Under the pieces are notes generated by a model. That model was not told the origin of the DNA, did no database searches, and worked only from the letters and a program-made list of their open reading frames with translations. From contig JACDQD010000102.1 in assembly GCA_019843655.1 (NCBI GenBank), positions 4,907,501-4,971,500 on the forward strand: a stretch of DNA of 64,000 bases, written 5' to 3'. Each line of letters starts with the position of its first letter. Positions within the stretch are counted from its first letter, which is position 1. Below are positions 13,601 through 26,299 of the stretch, one piece after another. The translations under genes were made by a program, and so were the position numbers. The DNA comes from Lethocerus indicus (Eukaryota > Arthropoda > Insecta > Hemiptera > Belostomatidae).

Positions 13601-16600
13601 ATAAAGTTTATTTCGTTTCGCCGTCAGTTGGGCGTTTGCAAAATGTTACATCTCCGTTTAGCAATCCCAATTGTTTTATTTTATTTATTTTTCACTCGAT
13701 TTAAGGAGATATTCCACCAATTCGATTTGAAACTCGATCGATTTCTGCTTTTATCGTCGTCGGTAGATTGCCTGCCGAGCCAGTTAATATTTTAATAAAA
13801 TCTTTAATAAAATTGATCTAGTCGCCGATCGGACAAAGAAGACGGAGGGAACACAGGCGGAGCTAAAATAATAAATTATTGATAGATAATCGGACGAGGA
13901 GTGATGGACGGGCGGTGTTATACGTTCCGAGAGACTCCCGTCTATACAAATAAATCCTTTTGACGCGAAAACTCCGAATAGGATCCCCGAGGAAGATCAA
14001 TACCCAGTGTAGCCATTTAAGTTTGAAAACAGATAAGTCCTGTATCGCCCTGACGTATGACCATTTATACGCGTTAGCCGTTCATAACGGCTCTCAGGCC
14101 TGAGTGGTGTTTTTGCTTTCCACTCCGCCGCCGTTCTGCTGTGTACGCCTTTTAAAGGGGCGAACTCTCGAACAGTAAACTGCTTATTTACGGGTTAACG
14201 TCTGGGGCGGTAGTGGGTCGGGTTTGGGTTTACTGGAGGCTAGGACTCCTTAAATTTTGTATTTACTTCGATCGTGGTTGTGTGCGTTGTAGACCGCGGC
14301 GGGCTTGTTAATGCTATCCTCTATCGCTACACCGAGTTCGGAAACAAGTTCAAGCCCGGCTTTGCTTCACACTTTCACTTTCAATCCAATAGAGGATTGG
14401 GCCACCGTTCACAAAATCCGGTAAACGAAATTGTTTACCGAATCCGATTTTTTACAATATTGGATTCCACGCTGTTTAATAATTCAAGAAAATGTTCAAT
14501 TAGAAAATTAAATTTACATTAGGATCGGATCGAATATAAACGATCCGCGATAATAATGAGATATTTCTCTCAGGTACTTTGAATACACACCGGATACTGT
14601 CAACCTCAAATTAGCCTACTTACTATGAATGCCTTACTTGAAATATATTTATTTCATCATTTATGAAATATAATTATCTCATCAAGAATTACTTATTGTG
14701 TCAAAGGATAGATTCCAATATTATTTCTAACATTCTTAAAGTGATAAGGTATAAAGTATAAATTATGGTACACTATCCGGATATGAGAACGGTATACACA
14801 CAATTCCTTAGTTACATTTATGATATTTCGGAGCAGAGAGGAGTTTTTCCTTGGCAAGTAGTAAAAATTAATAACCGACAAAGACGAAAGACCCGGTGCA
14901 TTTGTGATGGGCTCCCGTCTTGGGCTAAGGAAGCCGGGAAGGAAGCTGAAGGGGAGGAATGGAACGTCCTCAAAGGAAGTGGCGCCGATTAAAAATGAAA
15001 GTTTAAATAAGACCCTCCATGCCCGCCAGATGAGCCCTCTCCCACCTAAAATGAAATACTCGAGCCCATATAAAATACTGGCCGGTAAAATATTATATGA
15101 AAAATTAATGTTCGCGGTGTTAGAAATTATAATTACTTTATAAATATAGAAAGAAAGAAGGAGTTTAGTGGAACTCAACCTCAAAACCTTAACAGTCTGT
15201 CTTAATATTTAAGCCTGTCTTAATACAGGCATGATGATCGCTATGACCAAAAGTGAATGTACAAAAAATTCAATAGAAGTTGTCAGTTTAAAATATATTT
15301 TAAATTATAATTATTTTTTAATTTTAATTTCTGTGTTGTGGGCGGGGGTTGCTTCATATAACAAGGTATTGATTAATTAAATAAGAATGAAGAAAATTCG
15401 GATTTAAAAGTCACAGAATTTCAGAAAACACTGTCAAAATTTAAAACGATTAATAATTGTTATTTAAATAATACGATAATGAGCCTTAGTCATCAGTAAT
15501 CAGATGAAGGAAAATTTAATCCACCAACGGAGAATGCTTTTACGCTGCATCACTTTAACTATGTCTGACCTCTATTTCACACCTACCAGTAAGGAAATGA
15601 GCGCAGACAATGGTCTTAGGTTAGAGATAAGGACTAATTGCAGGGAAATTCCGGTATCAACGGCGATGGGTTCCAACATAGTTCAGTGGATAGAGTTAAG
15701 CAGCGTAAAAGCACTCGGCACAGAGTTCGATTCTGCGGCGGCGGACCGTATTTTCCTTCCATTACGAATTTAAACTTAATCTAACTTAGATTTAGTGACC
15801 TGTAATACTAATTTCGAATCACGAATCATCGTCGTTTTGTTGTACATCAACAAAACATGTTATCAGCCCGTATTACAAGATTCTATCTGATCATTTTCAG
15901 ATTTCAAGAATTTCTATCTCACTGTGTCGAATGTCACTGTGACTTTATTTTCTTCTTAACTTAATAAGGATTTTTATTTAACAATGATAGAATAAGTATA
16001 CAATAATTGAGAAACAAGGACCGCAATAGCCGCAATGACTTAATAGAGATAAGTTATTTCATAAACAAGCAGTAAAACTTCGTATATCATAATTCCAAAT
16101 TGCTACACCAACTCTCGCAATAGCGATAAATTACTTTGCCAGCGTTCCGCAAACTTTTCAATCGACCGCGAATTTGAACCGACACGAGTGAATTTAGTCT
16201 CGTATGATTTGCTGAACGTCATATACCGACTTCGGTTCGGTGCATCGTTATTTCCTCTGAAGTTCGGCCGCTGAACGATAAAGTATCTCTGGGTCAATAC
16301 AGGCAGCGCGTTGCCCATATCAAATGAGGGGTCCGCTCGCGGGCTCGAAGCTCGGTGCAGAAACGTTTGGGAATTTTAATCGATAAATTAATTTTAACAC
16401 GCCCTACCAGCTTGTACGGTAATGTGGATTTTAGAAAAATTGTAAACTTTTTGGTCGGAAGTCCATATAAGATATTTGTTTCAACTATTGTCAATTGTAC
16501 CCTGAAGAAAGAAGGTTAAGTTCGTTCTTTCTTTAACCTCAATATTCACCGTAGCCCAATGACAAATGATTCTCCGTTTGATAGTCTAGAGTTTCCGGAC

Positions 16601-16820
16601 TAATTGCCCCCACCCATCGAAACAATCGTTTTTTGTCTTCTCTTTCTTTCTGATTAAAAAAATATCCGATATTTCTCAATTATTATTGTTCTATAAACAA
16701 AAACCGATGGTTTATGCCCGCCGCGCTTAATTAATCAGTCAGCGACCATTTCCTATATTTCGGTTGAATATTAATTTTGAATAATTATTTATCACAACAG
16801 TTGTTACGGTAAATTTTGAA
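10633..16820. other. Non-coding stretch with mixed AT and GC islands
   Basis: No exon is supported. Local GC-richer patches occur near 10.97-11.25, 12.6-12.85, 14.0-14.35 and 14.9-15.05 kb. The longest open frame (minus strand, 14693-15184) has no nearby ATG and a hydrophobic, unrecognisable translation, so I treat it as chance. Confidence 0.5.
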
Positions 16821-16828
16821 ATTTGCAG

Positions 16829-16905
16829 GCGAAGGAAAATTCGCAGTCCGCTACCTTAATAGCGGCCATTTAACGGGAATTTTTGAGATGGAGCCAAGAC
16901 GGTAA
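16829..16905 (+). CDS. Weak candidate exon
   Basis: The acceptor-like aaatttgcag (ending at 16828) is followed by a phase-1 open frame reading EGKFAVRYLNSGHLTGIFEM and then EPRR before TAA at 16903-16905. Alternatively a donor-like CG|GTAAAG after 16901 would end the exon in phase 2. The translation is protein-like and less AT-biased than its surroundings, but it is only 24 residues, matches nothing I recognise, and has no partner exon in view. It could well be chance. Confidence 0.22.
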
Positions 16906-16977
16906 AGAAAAACTAAATTCTAATGAGTATACTGATGTCTACGAGCTCATCTCATTTAATATGCTGAAATTTTTAAT

Positions 16978-17042
16978 TTGATCCGCCACTGGAATTCGAA
17001 CCCGGGATGCGTTTAAGCTGCACCGCATTGACTACTGGAGAT
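16978..17042 (-). mobile_element. tRNA-derived SINE relic or tRNA pseudogene
   Basis: The minus strand carries a good pol III B box (ggttcgaattcc, about 17002-16991) and an A-box-like tagtcaatgcgg (about 17034-17023). They are about 32 nt apart, shorter than in a normal tRNA. An atgcg/cgcat stem lies between them, but the T-stem has a C-A mismatch and no complete cloverleaf forms. This fits a decayed tRNA-derived SINE head better than a functional tRNA. Confidence 0.4.
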
Positions 17043-20000
17043 ATCTTATCTTGATATTGATCGATTCAGTTGCCGATAACGCAAGATTCCAAAATTGGCA
17101 AAAGTAATGGGACCATTCATGAGCTATCCATTCACAACTTCAAAACTTTCCACTCGTTCAATCTCAAGTTTGTTGTTCGAAGTGACAGGGATCGGTTGCC
17201 TGGATGATATTTCTGACCGCGGCATATATAGTGTCGCCGATATCAGATATCAGATACGACCGTATCTGACAGTGCAATAGTGTAGACGTCGCGTATATCT
17301 ATTAATTAATATGGGACATACGTTCATATAATTAATGAAATTCGAGATACCGGTAATAGGGAAAAGCCGTAAGAGAGTCTCGTTTCGTGTAACGCAACGT
17401 ACAACGCTGAAAAATAAAAGCTGTAACAAATCCTAGCAATCTTAATAGTTTCGAAAACTTCATTAATTTATGCCGCACACGATGTTTTGTACTGCACTGG
17501 TTTATGCAAGTTTCTCGGACCGCACACTGTCTGTATCTGATCCACCATGAATATATAACGGTTACTGACGAAAATACGGTATTATATAGCCCGGAAAGAG
17601 ACGCCTAGCGGTGGCTAGCTCGGGCCCCGCCATTTATGGGTCGGTTTACAGCCGACCCGTCATAAAATCCTCCCCCGCCCCCGGCACAGAGCCATAATCG
17701 ATTGTTAATATCGGGACGTGTATCGCGACATCAAATATTTTTATGGCCCTTAAAAATCCGCCGGGCGTCGGATATTTGCAGCCGCCCGCAATTTTCCGGT
17801 AATTCAAAATCGCACGGCGCAACCACGACCGCATAACGATTTCCAATATAGTATTTATCTGACAGCATGTGAAATGAGAGGGGTAATACGGGTGCGAGGA
17901 ATATTGTTGGATTTGAATGTTAGGCTTCATAAAATATGTGGTGTCTGATCTCTCCTGCAAATGGGATTAATTATTATAAATTAATAGCTATAATAATACC
18001 ACGGGGTAAGATGCTCAACCTTAAGATATTTCAGAAATAAATATAAATTAGTATGATATGTGTCCATATAGAACAGACAAATTGGTTTCTGTATATTAGA
18101 TAATAAAATAAATTAAAAATTTATTGTAAACGAAAGTAATAACCTTTATTTCAACACAGTCTCTGGCCATCCTATATTGTATATGTTTATGGCTAAGTCG
18201 GGACGCTGACCTAATCCTGTTTACTGCAAGCCCAGGCAAGTGAGTTGAAACGATTGTTGGATCAAATCTTGAAAATAAAAAACCGGAATATACTCGTTGG
18301 TAAAAATTTAACATTTAAAATAATGTATTGGTCGGTTAGCCTGTGTGATTGTTTCTGTCGGCAGTCAGGTTGGATCATAAAGGCGGCTGCTCGGGGCATA
18401 AAAGAGCCGCCTGCTAACCGCTATTTCCCCTCCTCATATAACTTTTTTAATAAATCAGCTCCATAAATTATCCACCCACCGGGGGGGGGGAGGTACTTCT
18501 AAATTTTCCAGTTTGTTTTTACCATTTTGTTGTTTGTTCAAATTTGCAATTTACTGACATCAACGGCTTTAATTTTTGAGAACTAATTTGTTGAATTATT
18601 TCAACCTAATAGACATGTTTTTTTTTGTATGCTCGCTGAATGTTTAATTACGCTATTCATATTACCGCGCATTTTCTCACGACGCGACAGCGGTGAGTCG
18701 CAGTCTGTCTGACGACCGCGCGAACTTCTGATTGAACGGTGGAAAAAAAATACAACTGAAAAGCCTTTCTGAGGCCCCGGCCTCACGACCACAACCACAC
18801 GAATGTAACACACGAACACCCGCATCCATCCACTTCCCTGCCCCCTCTCACTCCTACAAACCCTTACACATCACATACTACTAGTCTCGGTGGCGGAGCT
18901 CCATTAATCATTGTCCTTCCGAGGTAGTTTGTAGTGTACAGACCTGGCCGTCTTTGCTAGTGACCACCGCTAGGAGGAACAGAGAATAATATGACCAGAA
19001 AGTGTAATTTCAGCACGATATTATTCCCTTCCTTATTATTTAGTGCTCTAACTGACGCATAAAAGAAAATTATAATATTTATTCCCTTTAAATTATGATA
19101 AAGATTATACCGGCAATGTTTGAAATAATTAATAGGATCAATAAATACGATCTCGTATGCCTAATTATGCCTAAATTTATATATTTTTACTTTCTACAAT
19201 TAATTTTTTAAATTGTTAATTTTTTATATGTTTAACGGTTCCACGAAACCGTGCACGGAGAATCAGAACATTTATAGTGTCCAAAAAACTAACTTTTCAA
19301 AGGGATATTAACGGGATAACAATATTCCGCAAATGCCTTCTTAACATCTCAAGTACCTAGACAATCACACAATGCTCCCACTGTTGTTAATGGGCCGATG
19401 CCGGTATACCTGCGTAAAAATAAAAAAAACTAGTATAATCCCAATTCAACTCAGAATTATAACGGGCCTAGAAATTTTACTCTATAAAGACGCATTGAAA
19501 ATATTTGCGTCATCTATTAATAGGAAATACGAGAACAGAGTGTCGGCTACTCCTCGGAGCGCAGCGATTGAAGGGAGAGAAAATATTTGAACAGGAGAGT
19601 ACAAAAAAGTAGAGTGGATATAGTGGCGGGGGCGGAGAAGAAAGTGGCCGGCCGGGAGCTCTCTCTCATAACTTTATTTTATTCCACGTCGACCGAGCGA
19701 ATAATTTAGGCGCTATCGCGGCACAGACTCGTATTTTAATTAGAAACAAGAAATTAAAGCCGGGACAATTCGTCCGATTTTTAATTTGTTTTCCTTCCAG
19801 TTAGAGTAGAACGGCGGGCGGGGAGTGGAGGGTCACTGTGTAAAATAGTCCAGCCTCTATCCATTGCAGTTGAACAATTCTGCGTCTGCGCCTCAAGTCG
19901 GAAATACGTTTATCTAAATAATTATTTCCACGTGAGATACCACTACATACCGAGGTGGAGTAAAGTTCATGCGGAGAAGAGTGCCTGACTAAGAGTCCCT

Positions 20001-20431
20001 TTGGCACGAGAGACTCTGAAACCACCGAGGGGGCCGAAGCTCGTGGAAATATCTCGAATATTATTGACACCTGATTTAGCTATACATCTGCTCCAATCAA
20101 CAGATTAGAAGGGAGACCGGATTGCCCAGACTTTGGGAAGCGATGAAACAAGAACGTTATCTCATAATTTCCAGTGATTATACTAGCAAGTTTATAAGCT
20201 CAATGAGAACATCATTTTACGTCGCCCTTCCGGGAAAACAGAAATTAAAGTTTGGCTGTTGTTATTTTCAGAGTCAAAATTATGGCCCAGTAAAAGAATC
20301 CGTGCGTGCGTTATCTCAGTTTTTCGAAACATAGAACTGAAATACGCAGAGCATATTTTAAATAGCACAAATATAAACCAGCTTAAAAGTACATGCAGGC
20401 AGTTTGGTAATAAGTGGTAAAATATAAATAA
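17043..20431. other. Non-coding stretch
   Basis: No gene is supported. It contains a short inverted repeat around 17250-17269 (tcagatacg/cgtatctga). Strong acceptor-like sites occur at about 19800 (ttccttccag) and 20270 (ttattttcag) with 20-60 open codons after them, but no convincing donors or homology. Confidence 0.5.
18481..18490 (+). repeat. Poly-G tract (10 G)
   Basis: An uninterrupted run of ten G follows cccacc. It is a mononucleotide repeat, and its exact length is prone to assembly error. Confidence 0.9.
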
Positions 20432-20436
20432 GTATG

Positions 20437-20479
<43 letters not shown>
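20432..20479. repeat. (AT)n microsatellite
   Basis: A tatgtatgtatata lead passes into a pure AT dinucleotide run. It resembles the tracts at 7.3 and 28.6 kb. Confidence 0.95.
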
Positions 20480-20483
<4 letters not shown>

Positions 20484-23136
20484 ATATTTATTTATTTATT
20501 ATCTGGTGATAGTTACTGGGATTATTGACCCTCTCAATCTCTACTCTGTATCTTGGTAACAATCGTATTACCCGATAATTTTGTGGCGCCACTGCATTTA
20601 TTGAGTGACTTTTCATACGCTGAATAAAGAGGCGACTGTAAACTGACTTATAATAATTCTCTGTCTTAATATTACCCTTTTAACCTCAGTCGGAAGGACC
20701 CCAGCTTCTCTGTTCTTTACCCCGGTAGGATCTTTGTTAAATTTTAACCCCACTATGGAGAATTAGATTCAAGTGTTTTGTACCCGTTTAGGTAGATTGT
20801 GGCAATAAATTAACAGTGAAGGATTCGACTCTCTCCCGTAAGGGATAGTGTTAACATTCCTCAATTAACATTCTGGCCACTGAAGAATGCTTCAGAACTT
20901 ACGTTGTTGCCTCTTGGCTCCTTAATGCTCCCTTGTCCTATCATTTACCCAGTTCTCCCTCTCACGTATCCTACCAACGATGGAGCAAAACTCGAACAAC
21001 CTGAATAAAATAGTGGGTTAATATAGTGTTGTTGCGGCTTCCAGAACGGCACTAAAACTACACGATACTGCGTTTGTTAATCTCACCAATTTTTACTGCT
21101 GGGGGCGATTAAACCTATTTTATATCCGCGTAATTAAGTTTTACGTTCCTTTCTTTATAAGAGAGGAAGGAAAAATTTATTGGGTGCTCTAACATTTTAC
21201 AGCGAAAACAGAAATTGGTCGGGGCCGTAAATGCCGAGTAGAAGGGGATAGGAATGAGAATCGGTCTCATTTCGAAAGTTCAGTCAGAGGAGGTTCATTC
21301 TTTTCCGATTCGATGAAAAAAAATTTTCCAATAAGAGGCATTGACACAATCATTTCTAACTCGTATTACTCTAGAAATCGTTCAGCCGTTATTCTGCCTT
21401 TGGAAGTAGAAATCTGTCAATCTCTTCATAATTCATTTGAGTATTTTTTTCCCAAAATTAAAGTAGAACTTCTGCCAGGCAGTTGGAATCATTCAGGCGA
21501 CTTCATCTGAGCCTCAGCCTTCGGGTAGTTAAAGTGATAACATATTTTAACACTATAGACTGAGACACATCGATCATATATAAGAATCAACGAATAAAAC
21601 TCTAGTGGGTAGCAGCAGTGTCCAACAACGGTTGGAAGTGAACCACATCTAGGAGCAGTTGTCATAGAATGAGATGTGAAAATTTTGTACCCAAAAATAA
21701 AAACGGGTTTAAAGAGAATGTATTCACTTTATAAATAATTAAGGTAATGCTTCTAATGCGGGCGGAAACCACACAAACGACAACTATTACTATACCGTAT
21801 CACAATATAATACCTATATCACATACGGTAAGAGTCATATTATTGCCAAGTGGAAATGGGATTTTCATTTATATTTTCCACCCATAAATAACCGAGCTTG
21901 TGATAGTAGAACAGCACGTTCTCCGCCCGATACGGAGGGCGGGAGATAAAGTCGACCCAACAGTCTGCTAATGATGAGAGAAATAGCCTCGAAAAGTCGA
22001 CACAGTAATTAAATAATAATATAAATAAATATATCCCTTCCCCCTCCCTATCACTTCTACAGTAATACTTTATTACACGGGAGTGCATGCAACTACTAGA
22101 TACAATGAACATTGCGGTTGTTCATACTGTAGGAAATTAAAAATTCCGCATTTCAATTCGGACAAATTAAAGACCATATATCACACTACTGCCACAAATT
22201 TCACGCGACTATGCTTCTATTATATACATATTTTAGAACATATTTATTTCAAAAATATATATTATTCTTGATCATCAAAAGCTATCGAATGTTTTTTCAT
22301 GTTCCGCATTGCTTGTACAAGATTGGTTTATTTCCACCGCGTTCGCGTATGCAAATATTGTTCATTCCTGTACAGGAGCGTTAGCAAAATAACTGTATTT
22401 TTTAAAAATAATTGTTATTAAAATAAGAGAAAATTGGAGTCCCGATAAAATACAATATTTCTCTTCATTTATCACGCGAAATTTATCAAGGGGTCAACGG
22501 ACAGAAACTGATTCGATTACAGGCGAATGGTCCAGTTAATACAGGGCCTGAACCAATTTGTCTGCCACCGCCATTGACAGGTGCGTGTCCCCGTGAGGAG
22601 CGGCGTTCATCTGCTGAGCCGACAGCCTGAGTGAGGCGACTAACACCGCCGCCCGAATTCAATTCGGAGGCGAAATGATTTTCTGGCGGTAACCACCGGA
22701 GTCGATTCAGTTCGGACCGGGTCCGACCGGAAACAATGGGCGGAGGCGGCGGTTGAAACCGGTCCAACTCGTTGTTGGCCCGGTACCACGACCACCTCCA
22801 CCTAGCCGGCCGCCTTAATTAATAGGAAAAGGATTGCGCTAAAAAAAAAAAAAAAGTTAAACCCAGTTGAATCGATTTCCGGAAACGACCCGGCCTGCGC
22901 CGACAGCCGGACCCCACAAATCAACCGCAGGGATAGGGGCACTTTGCGAGGAAACCAAGTTTCGGGAAGAGGAACAAACGGCAAATATGATGGAGAAGAG
23001 CAAATCAGTTTAGAATTTCAGGTCAAAGAACCAGTCGCCAGGGAGTATTGAAAGCGAGATTTAGACAAATGCCACCAGTAAAGAGAAAGAACTAAAAAAT
23101 GGATACCTCCCATTGGTTTAGTCCCACGGTGAAGAG
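20480..23136. other. Non-coding stretch with a GC-rich island at 22.49-22.98 kb
   Basis: No exon is supported. The island at 22490-22980 gives proline- and glycine-rich translations on the minus strand without an identifiable domain. A poly-A run of 14 bases lies at about 22841-22854. Confidence 0.45.
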
Positions 23137-23146
23137 GAATAATATA

Positions 23147-23670
23147 GATATAGATTAACTAGCGCCCCCCTGAGTATGGTACGGAAATGTACTTAACTAA
23201 AGTTCATTGGGTCCACTTGCACCGATTGACTAGCGTCCCCTGAGTGTGATGCGGAAATGTACTTAACTAAAGATCGTCGGATCCACTTGCACCGATAAAC
23301 TAGCGCCCATTGAGGGTGGTACGGAAATGTACTCAACTAAACTTCGTTGGGTGCACTTGCACCGATAAACTAGCGCCCATTGAGGGTGGTGCGGAAATGT
23401 ACTTAATTAAAGTTCGTTGGGTCCACTTGCACCGATTAACTAGCGCCCCCCTGAGTGTGGTGCGGAAATGTACTTAACTAAAGTTCGTTTGATGTACTTG
23501 CACCGATAAACTAGCGCCCCCTTTAGTGTGGTGCGGAAATGTACTTAACTAAAGATCGTCGGATCCACTTGCACCGATAAACTAGCGCCCATTGAGGGTG
23601 GTGCGGAAATGTACTCAACTAAACTTCGTTGGGTGCACTTGCACCGATAAACTAGCGCCCTCTAAGGGTC
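23147..23670 (+). repeat. Minisatellite, seven 70-71 bp units
   Basis: The anchor ctagcg recurs at 23159, 23230, 23300, 23370, 23440, 23511, 23582 and 23652, giving a period of 70 or 71 bp. Each unit runs from ctagcgccc through gcggaaatgtacttaacta and aagttcg to acttgcaccgat. Units differ by scattered substitutions and form two subtypes (attgagggtggt and ctttagtgtggt). The same repeat, inverted, forms the array at 53.89-54.41 kb, and both arrays begin with the same lead, atatagattaac. It is part of the mobile element that continues to 23905. Confidence 0.95.
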
Positions 23671-23905
23671 AACAGAAACACTTTTATGATCGTAAATACA
23701 CAATACCAGACAGGTTTGACTCGTACTAGTACAAGTGACAGTGACAGTGCAGTGAGGATGCCCAAAAAACATCCGAAGTTCCTAAAACCGCTAGTGAAGA
23801 CGGCGAGCGGCCGAAACCGGTCTAGCAAAAGACCAAATCAGCGAGAGGAGACGAAAACACACGAAATCTACGCAGACCACAAAACAGGCATTCTAAAATG
23901 ACTAA
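23671..23905 (+). mobile_element. Non-repetitive part of the hammerhead/minisatellite element
   Basis: This joins directly to the minisatellite. In order it contains a near-perfect 18-bp palindrome (actcgtactagtacaagt, 23719-23736), gtgcagtgaggatgccc, a hammerhead-like 37-mer (23790-23826), caaaagaccaaatcagcgag, gaggagac and the end block gcagaccacaaaacaggcat. The same blocks in the same order occur inverted at 30.5-30.7 kb. The open frame across it (23686-23901) is basic and does not resemble a reverse transcriptase or transposase, so the element is non-autonomous. Which enzyme moves it cannot be told from this window. Confidence 0.75.
23790..23826 (+). ncRNA. Hammerhead ribozyme relic (core mutated)
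   Basis: This 37-nt module can be parsed as GCUA, GUGAAGA, CGGCGAGCGGCC (stem II GGC/GCC), GAAAC, CGGUC, UAGC. It has the hammerhead layout: a 4-bp stem I (GCUA/UAGC), stem II, GAAA and a GUC cleavage triplet. The first core base of CUGANGA is G instead of C, which should break the essential C3-G8 pair, so this copy is probably inactive. Confidence 0.65.
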
Positions 23906-25689
23906 GTTTCCTTCAATTTATCATTCTTAGGATTTTATCTTCGGGCTTGTTCTTACATTTGTCACTCGTGCGGCACATTCCCAAACGCATGTGTCAAAAT
24001 CCCCGTTCGATATTCGTCTTACGTGACCTTATAAATCTTATTTCGCCCTCAACGTAAAAATGTTCCTATTTCCACTGTGGAAACGTGTTTATGTTATTTG
24101 AAGTGTCACTGCAGAATTGTTTGATTCCACTGGTTTCGAAAGTAATTAATTGGTCGAAACCGAGAAATTAATCTACGTCGTTGAAGGCTCCAGGTACTCT
24201 GGTACCGCGAAAACTTTTTACTGAAGTTACTTTGAGTAATGTATTTCTAAGGTAACTGGGATTCGTGATCTGTGAGATGTATTTAACGTTTTAGAGGTAT
24301 GTTAGATACGTCATCAGCAGGAATAGTATTAACAAGGTCGGAAATAAGAACTTAAAATAGGAATTCATTATCCAGTAAAAACTCTGATATCTATTTAAAA
24401 ATATTTACGTATGCAATCTATGTTTAATTGACATTCTCTATTAGTTTGAAAACTGATATTATAACCGTATCTAGAAATAGATAATCTAGGAACGCATATT
24501 TACATATCAATCCTTTCAGTAATAATTCAATTTCGGCTGTGGTTAGATTCACTGAAATATCGTATTTCAAGTTTCTACCTTTAATTGTAATTGGTGAGTG
24601 GGGACGAGGAGCCGAAACTGGCATAGTCAGGAAACTAACGGATCTAATCATTTAGCGGCTTAATAGTACCTCTAATAGTTTCACTGTGCTATCTCCTTTG
24701 GCAAAGCGATTAGAACTGGTGGGGAAATCTAGTTTCGTATAAACTTTATGCACGGTGGGGCCCATCCAAAATTGGGGGCTCCGCCTCCCGTCTGAATGTA
24801 CATAACTTGTATGAAAAATATGTATCGACGTTTAACAGCGCATATAAAAATTTTTTATTCCTCCCTCATATAATTCTTGGTATAAGGTTAATTCTACAAT
24901 AAGATTGTAACAAGGCCTGTTGTAACAACGATAGTCTCGGCTAAACTAGTTACAAGAATTACATAATTAATACTCTAATTTTCAATTGTTACTGACTTGG
25001 TCAGTAACGATGCAGTGAAAGTGGTATGAAAGATAGTAAATACCGGCGAATTGGGCTTCAGACCTCGCCTAGGATTTCCTTCTCGTACGGATTAAAGTCT
25101 CCAAGTTGTTTCCCGAATTACCTCCAATTCCCATTCCCTCCGAGAAACAAAAAAAAGGGACACAATCGAGGAAATACTAAGGGGAAAACAATTTCACTTA
25201 ATGTTGGTTCCGGAGGAAGTGAGGTTTTAATGAAATCCAGAAAACTGTTTTCATTGCCGGGCCGAAGGCGGCGGCGAAACTTTCATAACGTAGTTTTGAC
25301 TCCTGACAAAGCTAAATAAAGTTAAAAAGAAGATTTTTCTACTGGTAGACGTCGAGCCGAGCCGGCCAACTTGTGATTGCCTGAGCATCTCGCCCCTCCG
25401 AAACTCCTCGTATAAAGCCACCGGCTCCGGCCCCGATATTGCGAAACTTCTTTTATACGCCGAAAACGTCTTTACAGTTGTTAATTGCGGCTCCTCTATT
25501 GGCCAGGTCTCCTAACAATAAGCACTAAAACAACTGAGAAGTATTATTTAACCTTAGGAGTTAAATTGGACGCGGTAAATGGTTTTATCCGAATACGTTT
25601 TTCAATATTTACAAGCTAAGGTTTTTTCACGTTTCCTGGAGCCTAAAAAGCGAATCTGTTTTTGCAATACGACAACCCGCGTATGTATA
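23906..25689. other. Non-coding stretch
   Basis: No gene or clear repeat is supported. A 97-codon plus-strand open frame at 25026-25319 is rich in lysine, arginine and serine and unrecognised; I treat it as chance. Confidence 0.45.
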
Positions 25690-25960
25690 TCGGCTTAAAT
25701 AACACACTTCACCGAGAGTCTTGTACGGCGCTTGATACTGAACCCGCAATACAGAGGTGATGTGCGGTCACTACTGGTTATCCTAGGTACGGCGCTCGAG
25801 CAAGTATTTGAAATACACAAAAGGCTGCGAAATGGCTCCGAATAACAGGGCTAGGCCGATTTCGGGTTCTGGCTATTGTCAGTAGCCGTCCACCAATAAT
25901 AGTGTGTGTCACTTACGCATACCTGGATCTGTTGTGAGCGGACACTGAAAAAGTGTTATT
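25690..25960 (-). mobile_element. Diverged Penelope-like terminal-repeat relic
   Basis: This region contains the hammerhead-like 37-mer at 25850-25886 plus flanking sequence unlike the 70-bp family. The block tacggcgct is present twice about 70 bp apart (near 25729 and 25787). Penelope-like retroelements are known to carry hammerhead motifs in their terminal repeats, and the tight 37-nt spacing fits that group. No reverse transcriptase or GIY-YIG sequence remains, so the assignment is inference. Confidence 0.45.
25850..25886 (-). ncRNA. Hammerhead ribozyme relic (heavily diverged)
   Basis: On the minus strand this reads GCUA, CUGACAA, UAGCCAGAACCC, GAAAU, CGGCC, UAGC. It has the same 37-nt length and the same closing stem as the better copies. 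Core G8 is A and the cleavage triplet GUC is GCC, so self-cleavage is not expected. Confidence 0.55.
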
Positions 25961-26039
25961 CCGAACACTCGTGCCGTTATAATGAACGCCCGTTATAAAG
26001 TGTGAGGTTTTTGAATGAGGTCGGAGGCCTAGTGGAGGC

Positions 26040-26290
26040 CTTTATTTAGGGTGCGGGGCGCGTGCGCGGGTCGGGTCGAGCGGTGTCGGGTGCCAGCCAC
26101 AGGTGCCCGCCGGCCTCAGTGCCCCTCTGCACATCGGAAGGCCCCTTCTGCGACGCTCCACACCGCACACAGACCCCCCCCGCACTATTCATGTAAGTAC
26201 ACAACTCTGAGATACAGCTTTGTTCACCGTCCGACCGCCAACCGCCGGCAGAATATCTGCACACGGCCCCTACGGAGATAACTTCGCAGC
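26040..26290. other. CpG-rich island with a donor-like site
   Basis: This is among the most GC- and CpG-dense patches in the window (gtgcggggcgcgtgcgcggg near 26050). On the plus strand a consensus donor, CAT|GTAAGTAC, falls after 26192. It could be a promoter with a first exon, but no open frame, TATA box or partner exon supports this, and the translations on both strands are low in complexity. Confidence 0.3.
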
Positions 26291-26299
26291 TTAAAGAAA

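Noticed and set aside
14693..15184. 163-codon minus-strand open frame, the longest in the window
   Set aside because: It begins without an ATG, the translation is an unrecognised mix of hydrophobic residues, the opposite strand is also partly open, and no splice sites frame it.
23159..23658. 70-bp array considered as a CRISPR
   Set aside because: The units are contiguous and similar along their whole length, with no unique spacers, so it is a minisatellite.
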